Source of the DNA: Dermanyssus gallinae
Lineage: Eukaryota; Arthropoda; Arachnida; Mesostigmata; Dermanyssidae
Reading direction: 5' to 3'
DNA length: 64,000 nucleotides
Assembly (NCBI GenBank): GCA_003439945.1
Contig: QVRM01000429.1
Span: 1-64,000, forward strand
The stretch's first letter is position 1. Every line of letters begins with the position of its first letter. Of this stretch, positions 1-10,364 are shown one piece after another. The notes below the pieces were generated by a model, which saw only the letters and a program-made list of their open reading frames with translations, did no database searches and was not told the DNA's origin. Made by a program: the position numbers and the translations under genes.

Positions 1-1203
1 TTTGCTGTGCTCGTTGCTGCCAGCGTCGGCTATATGAACGTTCCCGTTCATGGCCATCCGCTGGGTATGTTGCCGCACGTCCCATTGATGCCTCCGATCA
101 ACAACGTTGTGCACACAGCGCCACTGCCCGCCACTGACCCACAGAGAGTTCTGTTGCAACAGAACCACTTCGTGATTCAGCATAACAACACGCTGCCCCA
201 CCTCACCATTACGCCGCGTCCGCTTGTTGACCCGACGGAGATGTTCCTTGGGCTCGGAGACAGCTTCAGGCGCAAACTTGGCGAACAGTACGAACGGGCA
301 AAGAAAGGCGAGATCGTTATCACAACACCTGCGCCACCCGAAAACCGAGAATCCGAGGACACCGAAGCACCTGCAAGCGATACCACTGCGGCTGCCTCAT
401 CCGAGACCCAAGTACCGGGCGCTGCTACGGCAGCCGTGGAGACAGCAAGCTTTGACTTCACCAAAGTGCTCCACGATCTGACCCAGAGGACGGAAAAACT
501 TCGTGCCCGCCTGCAAGGCGTTCAGAAGGTCTACGCTCAGTCGGGACTCACGGGTGTAGCAGACCATCTGGCCAGCATCGGATCTTCGGTAACGATACCT
601 GCGCCACCCGAAGACCGTGAATCCGAGGACATCGAAGTGCCTGCAAGCGATACCACTGCGGCTGCCTCATCCGAGACCCAGGTACCGGGCGCTGCTACGG
701 CAGCCGTGGAGACAGCAAGCTTTGACTTCACCAAAGTGCTCCACGATCTGACTCAGAGGACGGAAAAACTTCGTGCCCGCCTGCAAGGCGTTCAGAAGGT
801 CTACGCTCAGTCGGGACTCACGGGTGTAGCAGACCATCTGGCCAGCATCGGATCTTCGGTAACGATACCTGCGCCACCCGAAGACCGTGAATCCGAGGAC
901 ATCGAAGTGCCTGCAAGCGATACCACTGCGGCTGCCTCATCCGAGACCGAAGTACCGGGCGCTGCTACGGCAGCCGTGGAGACAGCAAGCTTTGACTTCA
1001 CCAAAGTGCTCCACGATCTGACTCAGAGGACGGAGAAACTTCGTGCCCGCCTGCAAGGCGTTCAGAAGGTCTACGCTCAGTCGGGACTCACGGGTGTAGC
1101 AGACCATCTGGCCAGCATCGGGTCTTCGGTACAAGCCTCCGATGCGCCCCCCTCAGAAGCTTCACCCGTCCTAGAGATGTCCGAAGGCTCACACATGAAG
1201 TGA
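1..1203 (+). CDS. Secreted-looking protein with three 90-residue tandem repeats (5' end missing)
   Basis: The frame is open from the first base to a TGA at 1201-1203, giving 400 visible residues. The start lies outside the window: the first residues (FAVLVAASVGYM) look like the hydrophobic core of a signal peptide, so an upstream exon probably supplies the initiator; the GTG at base 7 is not a credible start. Residues 13-110 are rich in proline and histidine. Residues 111-380 are three 90-residue units, each with an acidic Ala/Thr/Ser/Glu linker followed by an amphipathic helix containing LHDLTQRTEKLRARLQGVQK. The tail is 381-400. I recognise no family. A secreted structural or lipid-surface protein is possible, but this is inference. 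Base composition is clearly more GC-rich than the flanks, and the frame survives three repeats, which supports a real gene. Confidence 0.8.
   Translation, partial: FAVLVAASVGYMNVPVHGHPLGMLPHVPLMPPINNVVHTAPLPATDPQRVLLQQNHFVIQHNNTLPHLTITPRPLVDPTEMFLGLGDSFRRKLGEQYERAKKGEIVITTPAPPENRESEDTEAPASDTTAAASSETQVPGAATAAVETASFDFTKVLHDLTQRTEKLRARLQGVQKVYAQSGLTGVADHLASIGSSVTIPAPPEDRESEDIEVPASDTTAAASSETQVPGAATAAVETASFDFTKVLHDLTQRTEKLRARLQGVQKVYAQSGLTGVADHLASIGSSVTIPAPPEDRESEDIEVPASDTTAAASSETEVPGAATAAVETASFDFTKVLHDLTQRTEKLRARLQGVQKVYAQSGLTGVADHLASIGSSVQASDAPPSEASPVLEMSEGSHMK
331..1140 (+). repeat. Three tandem 270-bp coding repeats
   Basis: The units are 331-600, 601-870 and 871-1140. The period of 270 bases is exactly 90 codons. 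Units 1 and 2 differ at about seven positions and units 2 and 3 at about four, apart from the last ten bases of unit 3, so both silent and replacement sites are nearly identical. This points to recent duplication or ongoing gene conversion. Confidence 0.95.
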
Positions 1204-1371
1204 ATTAATATTAATTGGCTATAGCGCACTAAGTTAAAACACCATAGTACTCCATAGAATCAATGCGACAACTGTCATGTAGACATGTAATTACAACGTC
1301 GATCCATCGTCAGGTCACATTCATCTCTCAGCAAATCAGATTGTATTATAGTTTGTGTCGTTACTTTTGTG

Positions 1372-1377
1372 AATAAA
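1372..1377 (+). promoter_or_regulatory. Polyadenylation signal AATAAA of the repeat-protein gene
   Basis: The hexamer lies 169 bases after the stop codon. A T/G-rich stretch follows at about 1393-1420, as expected for a downstream cleavage element. Confidence 0.65.
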
Positions 1378-1805
1378 TAGAGATGATTGCATCTGTATGT
1401 ACATGCTTTGTGTCACCGTTTAACAACTGCACGTACTTCTGTAGAAATGATACGGTTGTAGCGCACGGTCTTCACAGCTCAGAAATATTATAATCGTACG
1501 CCGCCTGTCGACTTTTCTGCTAGGAAATAGAAACTCTGCTTGGTAAAGTTAGACGTTTTATAAGAGTATCCAGGTATCGACAATATAGTCTGTAGCAACT
1601 ATAACTAGGGTTTTTGGAACAACAGAATGCGCCTGTGATGTAGGTAAGCGCCAATTTCTGTTAACTTCTTCCAATTTTTTGTTGGATCCATTTCTGGCAA
1701 CTTCTCCCAAATTTTTACTAGACTAACAATCAGCATAGCGAGTAAAATTAACGTGGAAGCACACTTAAAGAATGTTGGAATCCTTCAACTGCCTAAATGC
1801 CGCTG

Positions 1806-1806
<1 letters not shown>

Positions 1807-1846
<40 letters not shown>

Positions 1847-1861
1847 CTATATATATATATA

Positions 1862-1926
<65 letters not shown>
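1807..1926. repeat. Long, slightly interrupted TA microsatellite
   Basis: About 120 bases of alternating T and A with a few interruptions (GTATATACT, ATTTAT). The Tyr-Ile open frames across it are artefacts of the repeat. Confidence 0.95.
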
Positions 1927-1927
<1 letters not shown>

Positions 1928-2750
1928 GGGGTCTCCCGTTCAACAAGTTTTGGGGTTTAGTACAACTTGGCTATGAAACAAGGGGACGGAAATGTTTTCT
2001 TTTGGAGTGAGAGCGAAATTACCAAAAGTGGTTGTATTAAACTTTTTAAACTGGCAGATCTCCACAAAATCTGCAGTTGCATCAGTCACCCTACTGACAA
2101 ACCAATCATACCTGCGTGTTTAAAGGAAATTTTCATTTTCTGAGTAACATTCTACGTTAGCTCAAAATAGAAAAATAATGTAGTCCTGAAGATAATTCTT
2201 ATGAAGTGAAACTCTGCAATTAATGCCATTTATTTATATAACTTTATTATATAGCCATTTATTTATATAGCTATGTTTTTTTTTCAAATATTTCCAAATT
2301 TCCTAGAAATTGTTTATGTTAATTTATATATATATATATATATATCCTAAATGATATGATTAATTTTATATTTAGAGATATAAATTAGCATATACTATTT
2401 GTGTGTTAACCGCAAAGAAACAGCCAGGAGAATAGGGACCCGAGCTAGCTGAATAGTACTGCACTGACCGCTAACAGTACCTATATCATGCCCCAAAGAC
2501 GACGCCAAAACCCGCCGAGATCCGCCGCGCTGGGTCAGCATTAGTGTAAGGCGGCCTGGAACTCGCTTCCGTAGTCTCGAACGCCAACGGACACAATTTG
2601 TGCGGAGAATCAACGCTAGAGTATTTTCTGAATTTGTTAGTCTCAGCTAACCTGAAAGCATGTCCTGCCCGGTCCGCGTCCATGGAAGGAGCTAGTTGCG
2701 TTCCAAACAAGCACGCGGCCCCGCCCAAAGAGTCAGACCGTCAGGTCTTT
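1927..2750. other. No gene recognised
   Basis: AT-rich sequence with a short TA tract at about 2325-2345. From 2400 to 2750 it becomes more GC-rich. Short minus-strand frames exist there, but they have no recognisable motif. Confidence 0.5.
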
Positions 2751-2754
2751 TTCC

Positions 2755-3650
2755 ATCATGGATAGATACAGGAGTCAAAGTGAAGGCTTTACTAAATCTA
2801 TCGTGATGAATCAGTTAACGCATGCCGAGAAAGCTAACATGCATTTCATGAACGGTAAAATCCGACAGGAACGCGCGCCGGTTTTGCGCGGAGCGTTTTT
2901 CAAATAGGCGCCTACCTTATCATGATACGCGGATGACACTGCGGACGGTGAGAACGCCAGATATATATATTTTTTTAGATGTTTAGTAAGGCTAATGCCC
3001 GTGTACGGGTTTTTCATGTCATGGCTAATTTTATTTCCACTCCGGCATTTACTTTGTCTAAATTGGAAACCATGCAAACCAATTTAAGAGTGGCCGGTCT
3101 GGGTCTCGAACTCGGTCCTCCCGAATGCAAGGCAAAGGCTTTGCCACTAAGCCATCTTGCTCGGTGCAAGATTAGAAGAGCATGGCGAATAACCACATCA
3201 TAAGTTCTCAGGTACTTCCCAAGAAATTGAGTGAAAAAGCGTACTGCGCATTTTTTAGCAAATTATTGCCTGAACTGTTGACACGAGTTTCACAAGATGT
3301 TCGTTCAAGAATGTGGTCTCACCACGACGGAGCGCCACCACACAACACTGCGGGCCTACCTAAACGCGATCTTCGCAAATCGGTCGATTGGCCGGGGCGA
3401 GTCCATCGGTTGGCCGGCGCGATCTCTCGACCTTTTAAGCCTCGATTGTTTCGTTTCTGAAGCCACCTGAAGAGTCTCGTTTACGCGATCCCTGTTGACC
3501 GCGTGAGGAGCTGATCGATAGAATAAACGCCGCTGCTGAAATCGTTAGAGAAATCCCTGGAATATTTGAACGCATCCAGCAAAACCTCTGCAACCGCTAC
3601 TGCACGTGTTTAGTAGCAAAAGGAGGCTATATCAAGAATTTTTTTGTAAT
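2755..3650 (+). mobile_element. Decayed Tc1/mariner-superfamily transposon of the DUF4817 type
   Basis: The N-terminal part at 2755-2910 reads MDRYRSQSEG and THAEKANMHFMNG, resembling the DUF4817 helix-turn-helix of this transposase group. A SINE at 2961-3170 splits the element. After it, 3230-3460 reads FFSKLLPELLTRVSQDVR and MWSHHDGAPPH, where the Asp of HHDGAPPH matches a catalytic DDE residue. The C-terminal part, KSLVYAIPVDRV then INAAAEIVREIPGIFERI, follows in another frame to about 3640. Frameshifts and lost residues make it a dead copy. The family assignment rests on remembered motif order and was not searched. Confidence 0.65.
2961..3170 (-). mobile_element. tRNA-derived SINE, second family
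   Basis: On the minus strand the head carries an A box (TGGCTTAGTGG, 3143-3154 region) and a B box (AGTTCGAGACC, 3102-3112), spaced as in tRNA genes. A tRNA-unrelated body follows, then an A-rich run leading into a TA tract at 2961-2977. It has no intact tRNA cloverleaf, so it is not a working tRNA gene. No clear target-site duplication was found. It differs in sequence from the SINE family seen six times elsewhere in the window. Confidence 0.7.
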
Positions 3651-3659
3651 TAAATAACC

Positions 3660-4384
3660 GTCAGCCACAGGGCTTCCGGAGATCCCGTAGAGACTCTTTT
3701 TATTCTCCATAATTGGTTGCTTATGACAATAAACGCTTCTAAGTTGTTTTGCAGACGTCGGATGTCTGCTGACCGATGCCATACGCCCGTTTTAACGCAG
3801 AGCGGAAGTAACAGCAACCAAACATAGCAGGCATGGCGTTGTTTCGTCAGCAGCCGCGTAAACGCGACTATCTTGCTGCCCCCGACAACGTTATTTACAT
3901 CGGTTGCTTTTCTGGAGCAATTAGGCTATTTTGCAGAGCGTCTAGTCAAAGACAATATAGGCCCTGCTATTTCAAGAGTAAAATAAACACGGCAGAATAA
4001 GCAGACACGACACCTACTGACGCTGATCCAATTGAGGAACATCTCAGGCAACAGTTGCTGGATAAAGTCACTATAAAAAAATGTTTGATAACTTCCCATC
4101 GTTTATGCGCCGCGCTGTAATTTTATAATAATTGCACGAACTACTTTTGGCTGGCTTGCAGTATTGTTGTTGCCGCAATGAAGCGTCATGCTGGATCCTA
4201 CCACGCTCCGCATGCCTGCTACTCTAAACACACATGCTCCCACCTGCAAACCATTGTTTTGTGTGATGTGGGTAGGCAGATACATGCTACATTAAACATA
4301 AATGTAAATACTCTGGTATAGGGATAAGCTAACACTGTGTGGCAATAAATTAACAGGCCACGATAGAACAAAGATGTTCATTCT
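3660..4384. other. No gene recognised
   Basis: Mixed-composition sequence without a credible coding frame or recognised repeat. Confidence 0.4.
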
Positions 4385-4739
4385 CACAATCACATTTACT
4401 TCACTCATATTGAGTATGCATATACTATTGATACGTATACTGTTGTCAGGTGCTCTCGGCATGTGATTTGAAAGAAGCAGTGCAGCGATCTTTTCATTAG
4501 GGCCAGACAGGCAGACGCATTATACCTGGCGCACACTTGAGAGCACAGTCGACAGATGCTCTGTACACACATTGTGGAAGTTTGTATACAAACAGACCTG
4601 GTAATGATAGCCATGAATTATGTATCTGGTATAAATGTTGTCACATGCAAGTGCAGATCAAAAGTGAGAGGCACTGATAATATCGAGTACTCCAACTTTT
4701 TGTCGGACTGACTCAGCTTTATTTTCTCATTCCGAGACA

Positions 4740-5340
4740 AAGTTTTCGAAGGTCGCGAGAGCGACCGCTATGGCATCTGCGTACATAACAAATATGGCCA
4801 TTTGGTACTCCTGTCGAATATCGCCGACAAAACTGGCAGACAGAAGAGTGAAACAGACTCAGCTCAGTGGGTCCCCTTGGGGAGTCTTCACATTTTGCCT
4901 TAGTCGCAGAAAACTTTGCTCACCCTGTACCAGTTCGGTCTATAAAAACGTGTGCGTACAAATGAGCTCCGGGTCTTCCCACAGCTCTGACCGAAGCACA
5001 TGGATTGAATCACGCGTTTCCCGACCACTGCAAAATCCGAATTTCTCCGGCGGAAGTGTCCAGTCGATCACGTTCTGGATCCATTTTATATACATTCCTT
5101 CAGAAGATCTTCTTCAGAGTTTTTAGACGTTATACCGCGGTACACGTTTAGGTCGCTTTGCCACTTCCTTTCCACATTCCTTAAATATCAGAAAAAGCAT
5201 GGCCATATGCCAGGTTTCTGCCATTTATGCCCTTTTCATTGTCCCCTGGATGAAAATCAAGTATAGCTGATGAAAAGCGGACCAGACAGCACCCAATGCT
5301 CGTAGTACACCTGGTTTGGCTTCGCACTTTTTCCTCTCGG
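4740..5340 (-). pseudogene. LINE reverse transcriptase fragment, family X
   Basis: In minus-strand order one reads LPRGKSAKPNQVYYEHW, EKFGFCSGRETRDSIHVLRS, then LRQNVKTPQGDPLS (motif B) and MYADAIAVA (motif C, where the usual YADD is YADA at 4772-4783). Loss of the second catalytic Asp plus frameshifts between the blocks make it inactive. The blocks and their order match non-LTR reverse transcriptases and resemble the minus-strand LINE at 38.5-40.6 kb. Confidence 0.75.
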
Positions 5341-5429
5341 AAGGTCGCGTAGGATCTAAGTTCTTTCTTCTACCTACATAAAACAATTTATGGTATTATC
5401 TTTCAATGTGAGCTGGCCCTCAGCAATTG

Positions 5430-5720
5430 GAGCTAATTGTACCTTCTCACAGTTATATAGAACAGGGGTTAGAAGATTTGTTACCTGTTCATCCCTACGT
5501 AGATGATTCGCCACCCTACGAGGTCGCTCAACGTAAGCTGAGGGGTTTTGCTCTGCTTTTTCGACCACCAATACGGGCATTCAAGTCGCCACCGACGAGG
5601 TTGGTATAGACGAGTCAAAACCTGCTACACTAGAACTCACCGCGTCAGTAATCTCTGCCGAGTCAAGATTTGGGGAGAGGTAGAAGACGACTATGTTCAC
5701 CCTTATAGTCGAGAAACCTT
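5430..5720 (-). pseudogene. LINE APE-type endonuclease fragment
   Basis: The minus strand reads NIVVFYLSPNLDSAEITDAV and then LVGGDLNARIGG. The GGD-x-NARIG signature is the core of LINE endonucleases, which nick target DNA to prime reverse transcription; the Asp and Asn are metal- and phosphate-contacting residues in the family. The two phrases sit in frames broken by small indels. It precedes the reverse-transcriptase region of the same decayed element. Confidence 0.65.
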
Positions 5721-6200
5721 CTTTACAGCACAGAAGTCGATCTTCCTCACACATTGCGCCGGAGGTAGACGTTTATATAGGTAGATAGTCCCCACGCTGG
5801 TCCCTCCCGCTGGTAGAACCCTCGCATATTGTCGATATGCAGCTTTTTCTGCTGGCTATTATTCATAAGGAATGCAATGTCTATCAACGTAAACATGTCA
5901 ACTGCGTCTAGGCCAGATCCTCCCTTACAGTTCTAAAGTAGCAGCCACAGAGACCGGGTAGTCTTGGCGTTAGTATCTCTAGATTTGTTCAGTCACTTGC
6001 GAAAAGCCAAACTAACATGTGTTATAACGCTTTCCATAATTATTTTTGTAGGGTGCACCGCCCATCGACGAAACGGGACACCTTTGGACCAGAAATTATT
6101 CTCGCTGCATTTTGCGTAGTCGCACTACACAGGACACCGCATCATCACCCTGCGTCTGCATTATGAAGACAGCCTTTACAGAAAGGTTCCTGTCGACAAA

Positions 6201-6554
6201 CTAGGTGTATAGGTTGACAGTTGACGTTTTGACCGCTAGCTGTGCTGCTCTCAGCGCGCTGAACCTGCCTGGCTCAGCATACACTTCGAGATTGCCCACT
6301 CCATCGGCTGCGATGCCTTTCTGCGTAGAAAGCTTTGTTTCGCCGGTCCTTCTCCGTTGGACGGTGACAAATCCAGCGTTGTTCTCCTCGTATTTTTTCG
6401 CCTGTGCTGTAGTCTCCGTTGACGATGTTGTACCCGCTGCCGCTTCCATTGCCGTTGGCGTGTTGCCATGCAGCTGAGTAGCACCGCGCTGCACAGAAGA
6501 GGCTGTCTGTGCCGTTCCCTCAGTCAGCGGCGCGGGTTGGCTTTGTTGATACAA
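6201..6554 (-). pseudogene. Possible LINE ORF1 remnant
   Basis: A 117-codon open frame, rich in Thr, Ala and Gln, containing KKYEENNAGFVTVQRRR. A basic phrase of this kind is common in LINE ORF1 proteins. It lies directly upstream, in the transcriptional sense, of the endonuclease piece of the minus-strand LINE, which fits. A similar low-complexity minus frame at 8366-8085, beyond the SINE and mariner insertions, could be its more N-terminal part; this is a guess. No RNA-binding fold can be seen by eye. Confidence 0.35.
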
Positions 6555-6880
6555 GCCGACTTCGGCCTTCCGTCAACGGCGTCTTCTTGTTCTTCAGCGC
6601 GCCCCGTGTTCCGTCTGTTATCTTTACGTGCTTTCCTTTAGCGTAGAGTATAAACACCCATCAATGGTCTCGGGGCGTGCATGTTGTTGTAGGAGAAAAC
6701 CGTTTCAACACCGGCGCCCCTTCGTGTATCCCGAGAGGCATGGGCTCCAGGCACCCCCGTAAAACACATTTGGACATCCCTTGTCACAATTACCAGTTGT
6801 CTCCTATTTTCAACGAGATCGAACACTTTGCGCATTCGAGCATCACGAAAAGTATATATATTTGTAGTCTTATTCTTTTT

Positions 6881-7047
6881 GGACTGGCTCTAAGGTAACA
6901 TTTAACGTACACAACCTTGCTTTCACATTGCTTCGTAAAACGGACTCCATGAATACAAATCTGCAACGGCGGAACTCGAACCCGTGCAATTATGTATCTC
7001 CTTCGGTCGCAAGGCGCACGCGAATGCACCACGCCACCGGACTCGAC
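6881..7047 (-). mobile_element. tRNA-derived SINE, family I (copy 1)
   Basis: On the minus strand the tRNA-like head ends at about 7047, with B box GGTTCGAGTTC-like sequence near 6970-6980, followed by the family body (equivalent of CGGACCCCCATGAATACAAA) and a diverged 3' end. It is one of six related copies in the window. Its head lies only a few bases from the TA flank of the mariner at 7053. Confidence 0.7.
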
Positions 7048-7052
7048 ATATA

Positions 7053-8081
7053 CAGGTAGTTCAACAGGTTCTTAAAATGAACTTTTCAAAATCCGAATTT
7101 TGGCTGATTTTCGCTTTCACCGCTATTGGAAACGGCAACTTTTCGACTGCTAGTAAATATTGTGGTCAATATATTCTGGTGATTGGCCATTGCGATTTCG
7201 TTTGATCGCTTTGATTGGCGTGATTTTGAAAAATTGAGAAAAAAAAGTTTCGAGTGGCTATCAAGCATTTTTATTTCAAAGGTTGGAATGCGACCCAAGT
7301 GAAAACCCACTGTTTCCAACTGGATTAATGAGTCAAAAAGAGGTCGCAAGAACACAAAGAATGAACTACGTTTGTGAACAGTGAAATTTGACCAAGATGT
7401 GGAAAAATCCGTCGGATTTTTGGCGCAGATTCGTGACCGTCCATGAAAGCTGGGCCATCACTACACTCCCGAGACCCAAGAAGCATCTCGCCAATGGTGT
7501 GCACCTGGTGAAGGACCTCCGAAGAGGGTGAGGACAACGGTATCGGCCGGAAAGATGATGGCTACGGTTTTTTGGGACCAACTTGGAATAATTCTGGTCA
7601 ACTACCTTGAGAGCGGTAAAACGATCACGGGAGAATATTATGCAAGACTATTGGACTGCCCGAAGCCAGAACTCATCGCGAAACGGCCCGCTTTGCAGAA
7701 AAACGGTGCCCTGTTTCAGCAGGACAATGCTCCTGCACACAAGTCGCGCTAACAATCGGAAAAACTGCCCAACTGAGATTCGAACTTAATGAACAACCTT
7801 TCTATTATCCAAACCTGGCCCCTCCGATTATTTCCTCTTCGGATATTTGGAGAATAGTCTCGGTGGAAAGCGTTTTTCCAGCAATGAAGAGGTTAAGGCT
7901 GCTGTTAGTGTCTATTCTCAGTCTAAAGACGCGGAATTCTACTCAAGAGGCATAAATGCTCTGAAATCTCGGCGGGAAAAGTGTATTGGGCTTGTCGGGG
8001 AGTATATCAAATAAGAAAAAAATTAAAAACAAGATTTGGAAAATTTTTAGTTTTCATTTTAAGAACTTGTTGAACTACCTG
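7053..8081 (+). mobile_element. Internally deleted mariner with intact terminal inverted repeats
   Basis: The element runs between TA dinucleotides at 7051-7052 and 8082-8083. Its first 27 bases (7053-7079, starting CAGGTAGTTCAAC) and last 27 bases (8055-8081, ending GTTGAACTACCTG) are inverted repeats with one mismatch. Inside, the 5' leader matches the mariner at 63505. The coding part lost its ATG (TTG at the position) and has a deletion joining the N-terminus to a region with VTVHESW. An open stretch at 7528-7752 carries the second catalytic Asp in QQDNAPAHK. At 1029 bp it is about 250 bp short of a full mariner. It might be mobilisable only in trans. Confidence 0.9.
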
Positions 8082-8540
8082 TATATGCAGTTTGCCATCG
8101 GCTTCCGTCTGGGGTGCATCGGGTGCCGTAGTCTCCGTCTGAGATTGGTGATTTTGTGTGATTTCGTATCTTGCATTGTGCCGTGTTAGCGCATGGGGCG
8201 AATCTTCCGTCGTGTCTGTCCCATTCAAGCCCGGTGCATTGTGTACGCCTCTTTTTTCAAACTTTTGATCGTTGGCGTTGAGTACGTGCTGAGTGTTGCT
8301 TTGGCCGACTCGACACATCAACCGTATTTGATGCTGTTCTGGCTGGGGGCGGCCGCTTTGCTGCACTGTGGGCGCTCTCCGACAAATCTAGTCATTACTA
8401 GCCATCATTAGTCAGCTATTTGCATACAATCGTTTGAGTCACTGACCGCATATAGTGGGCGACAAAATCGATTGTCTGCAGGAAATCATATTATTTATGA
8501 ACATGAACAATGGTGAACGGGAAGATGAACAATGGTTAAC

Positions 8541-9520
8541 GAGAAGAGATCAAGAAGAGGGAAAGGGCCGGTTTAAGCTGTACGCTCAAGACTACTGCCG
8601 ATACGAAATACTGGAAAGCGAAGTTTGCTGCTTTGGCTCGTAAGAAGCTGACTGCATCAGAAAAGAAGTCAGCTGGTAGAAATGAAACAGAGTCATTTGC
8701 ATATAAACCGATAGTCGTGTATGAAGTTTCTGTGGATGCGCCGTCCCCAGAAATTGACGTTCTTACAAACTGCAATGCTCAACCGACTGTGCTCATGAGA
8801 CCGAAGCTACAGATTCGGTGGACGATGATTCGAAAATGGTGGTCTCCAAAAACACTACCAAGCGTCTCCAAAAGCTGGACGACCAAATCGGCGCTATACG
8901 GTCTATGTCGTTCAGTCAGCCTAAAGACCTCTTTTTTGTAGCTATTGCGCGAAGAGGTGAGGAGACAACTGTTGACAGGGTGAGTGTTTCTACAAGCAAG
9001 CCGTTCATTCAGATAGACTACTTCTGTTGTGCAGTGAAATGCAGAGACTCTACCCAAACGCCAAACTAGAGTCGAAAGTTGGCATTATTTATGTCTAGTT
9101 GAACAACACTGATGAAGCAAACGCGGCAGCGCAGTTAACGACGCTGCGCGATCTATGCTGCTGTAGTGAGATCACTGATCGTAGAGATCTTGTCTGGCCC
9201 TGGCGTTCGCGTAAATCTACCGGGATTAACAATCCTCTCCATGAAGCAGACTCGCTCCGTTAGAAAGCTTGCTATGCTATGAGTACTCTTCGCAGGCCCC
9301 TCTCAATGAAGTCATCGCGCACCTCTGCCAACCTCAAATCGAAGAGACGCGACTCCAGCATAATCACATATTTGAAACGCATTATGAAGATTTTGAAATT
9401 TGTATCCTCAAAAACGGCAATCCGTTCAAAAAGCTGATTGAGATTTACCTTGTTGTTGTCAACCCTTTTGACACCAACTTTGCATCTCTTTCTACTATGT
9501 TCTCATCATCTTGACGTTCA
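8541..9520 (+). pseudogene. Possible ORF1 remnant of the CR1/jockey-like LINE
   Basis: The plus strand shows interrupted frames, including SKNTTKRLQKLDDQIGAIRS (coiled-coil-like) and, after a stop, LNNTDEANAAAQLTTLRDLC and then a segment WRSRKSTGINNPL. Basic segments of this kind occur in ORF1 proteins of CR1/jockey LINEs. It lies directly 5' of the endonuclease of the plus-strand LINE. Stops and shifts are frequent. I could not confirm the family by eye. Confidence 0.35.
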
Positions 9521-9601
9521 TGCATTCATCTATTGCTGTTAATGCGTCGTGTAAATTATATTAATCAAAGTCCTAGACACTAGCTTGGTTACTATCCACC
9601 T

Positions 9602-9614
9602 AACCGCGGGCACT
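9602..9614 (+). repeat. SINE target-site duplication, left copy (AACCGCGGGCACT)
   Basis: A perfect 13-base direct repeat; the partner is 9795-9807. It flanks the family-I SINE. Confidence 0.9.
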
Positions 9615-9794
9615 AAAAGTAAAGTTTTCGGGCTGCCCTCATCCAAGATTAAACGTCCACAGAACTGTTTTTCACATTGCTTCATAGATGGACCCCCATA
9701 AATACAAATGTGCAACGGTGGGTCTCACACCCGCGCACCTATGTGTCTCCTCCGGTCGCGAGGCGCGGGCGGAATTCACCACGCCGCCGGGGAA
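9615..9794 (-). mobile_element. tRNA-derived SINE, family I (copy 2)
   Basis: The minus-strand order is a tRNA-like head with GGTGGCGTGG-type A box and a B box (reads GGTGTGAGACCC here, somewhat diverged), then the shared body, then a short tail ending near GAAAACTTTACTTTT. It is bounded by the 13-bp duplication at 9602-9614 and 9795-9807, which shows target-primed insertion into the LINE. Confidence 0.9.
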
Positions 9795-9807
9795 AACCGC
9801 GGGCACT

Positions 9808-10234
9808 GGAAAGCGAAAATAATACAGGTCCACTGGAGTTACTGAAACATTTCTTAGAGATAGAAGAAGCCCTGTTTGGTGTGGCAGTAGTTAGTGAAAA
9901 TTGGCAAAAGCATTGTAATGAGGCATCTTACTCCATAGGTGGTTTCGAACTAGTTGCGCCAGGTAGAGGGCTGAAGAGATTAAGCGGCGGTGTCCGGATC
10001 TATGTGCGTTCTTCCTGCAGTATCTTATCATCTCACTTCACCCATGCAGAATATCGCATAACCAGACCCGCGTCGGGTACATGCATAGATCACATAGCTG
10101 TTTTTAAGTGCTCGAAGTTTACTATCATTCAGCTTGTGGTTCTTGAAACTTTGCTCTTCTCTGATTGTTACCCAGTTTTCCTATCTCCTTCCCACAACTC
10201 TGTTGCTACTAAATCGTTAGCTAAATCGGTTTAA
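9808..10234 (+). pseudogene. APE-type endonuclease domain of the CR1/jockey-like LINE
   Basis: The frame is open through the region. It contains VAVVSENWQKH, which matches the catalytic SExW motif of LINE endonucleases, then YSIGGFELVAPGRG and GGVRIYVRSSC, equivalent to the usual GGGVAIYVR. The enzyme would nick the target strand to prime reverse transcription. The later GDFN and SDH motifs are missing: from about 10130 the similarity fades and a stop is reached at 10234. The annotated open frame begins within the SINE, so its apparent N-terminus is not real. Confidence 0.75.
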
Positions 10235-10364
10235 TACCCACGAATATGTCTTAAAAAGACTAACATTAATACCCTCCTATGCCGCTAACAAGATGCCTCT
10301 CGGTTATCGGTTTACGATGCAATCAATGTGAATTCGGCATTCAACGCTTTAGTAATATCCTGCT

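Larger units (their letters stand above)
4385..6560 (-). mobile_element. Decayed LINE, family X (ORF1-like, endonuclease, reverse transcriptase, 3' end)
   Basis: Read on the minus strand, the order is an ORF1-like segment (6554-6201), an APE-type endonuclease piece (about 5720-5430), the reverse-transcriptase N-terminal region (about 5340-5130), the palm motifs (5130-4740), a Cys/His C-terminal region (about 4620-4470) and a conserved 3' end near 4405 with the hairpin ACTCAATATGAGT. The same 3' end recurs near 19290, 45290 and 60850. Several frameshifts and stops make it non-functional. Family X is my label for copies sharing this terminus. Confidence 0.7.

Noticed and set aside
1753..2010. 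Tyr-Ile-rich open frames over TA tracts (also at 13.9, 14.8, 22.7, 24.7, 38.3, 47.3, 55.0, 60.6, 60.8, 61.3 and 61.5 kb)
   Set aside because: TA repeats contain no stop in the frames TAT-ATA, so long frames arise automatically; no other coding evidence.
3068..3165. A tRNA gene on the minus strand
   Set aside because: A and B boxes are present, but the acceptor and anticodon stems do not pair properly and a SINE body and A/TA tail follow, so it is a SINE head. The same reasoning applies to all six family-I heads.
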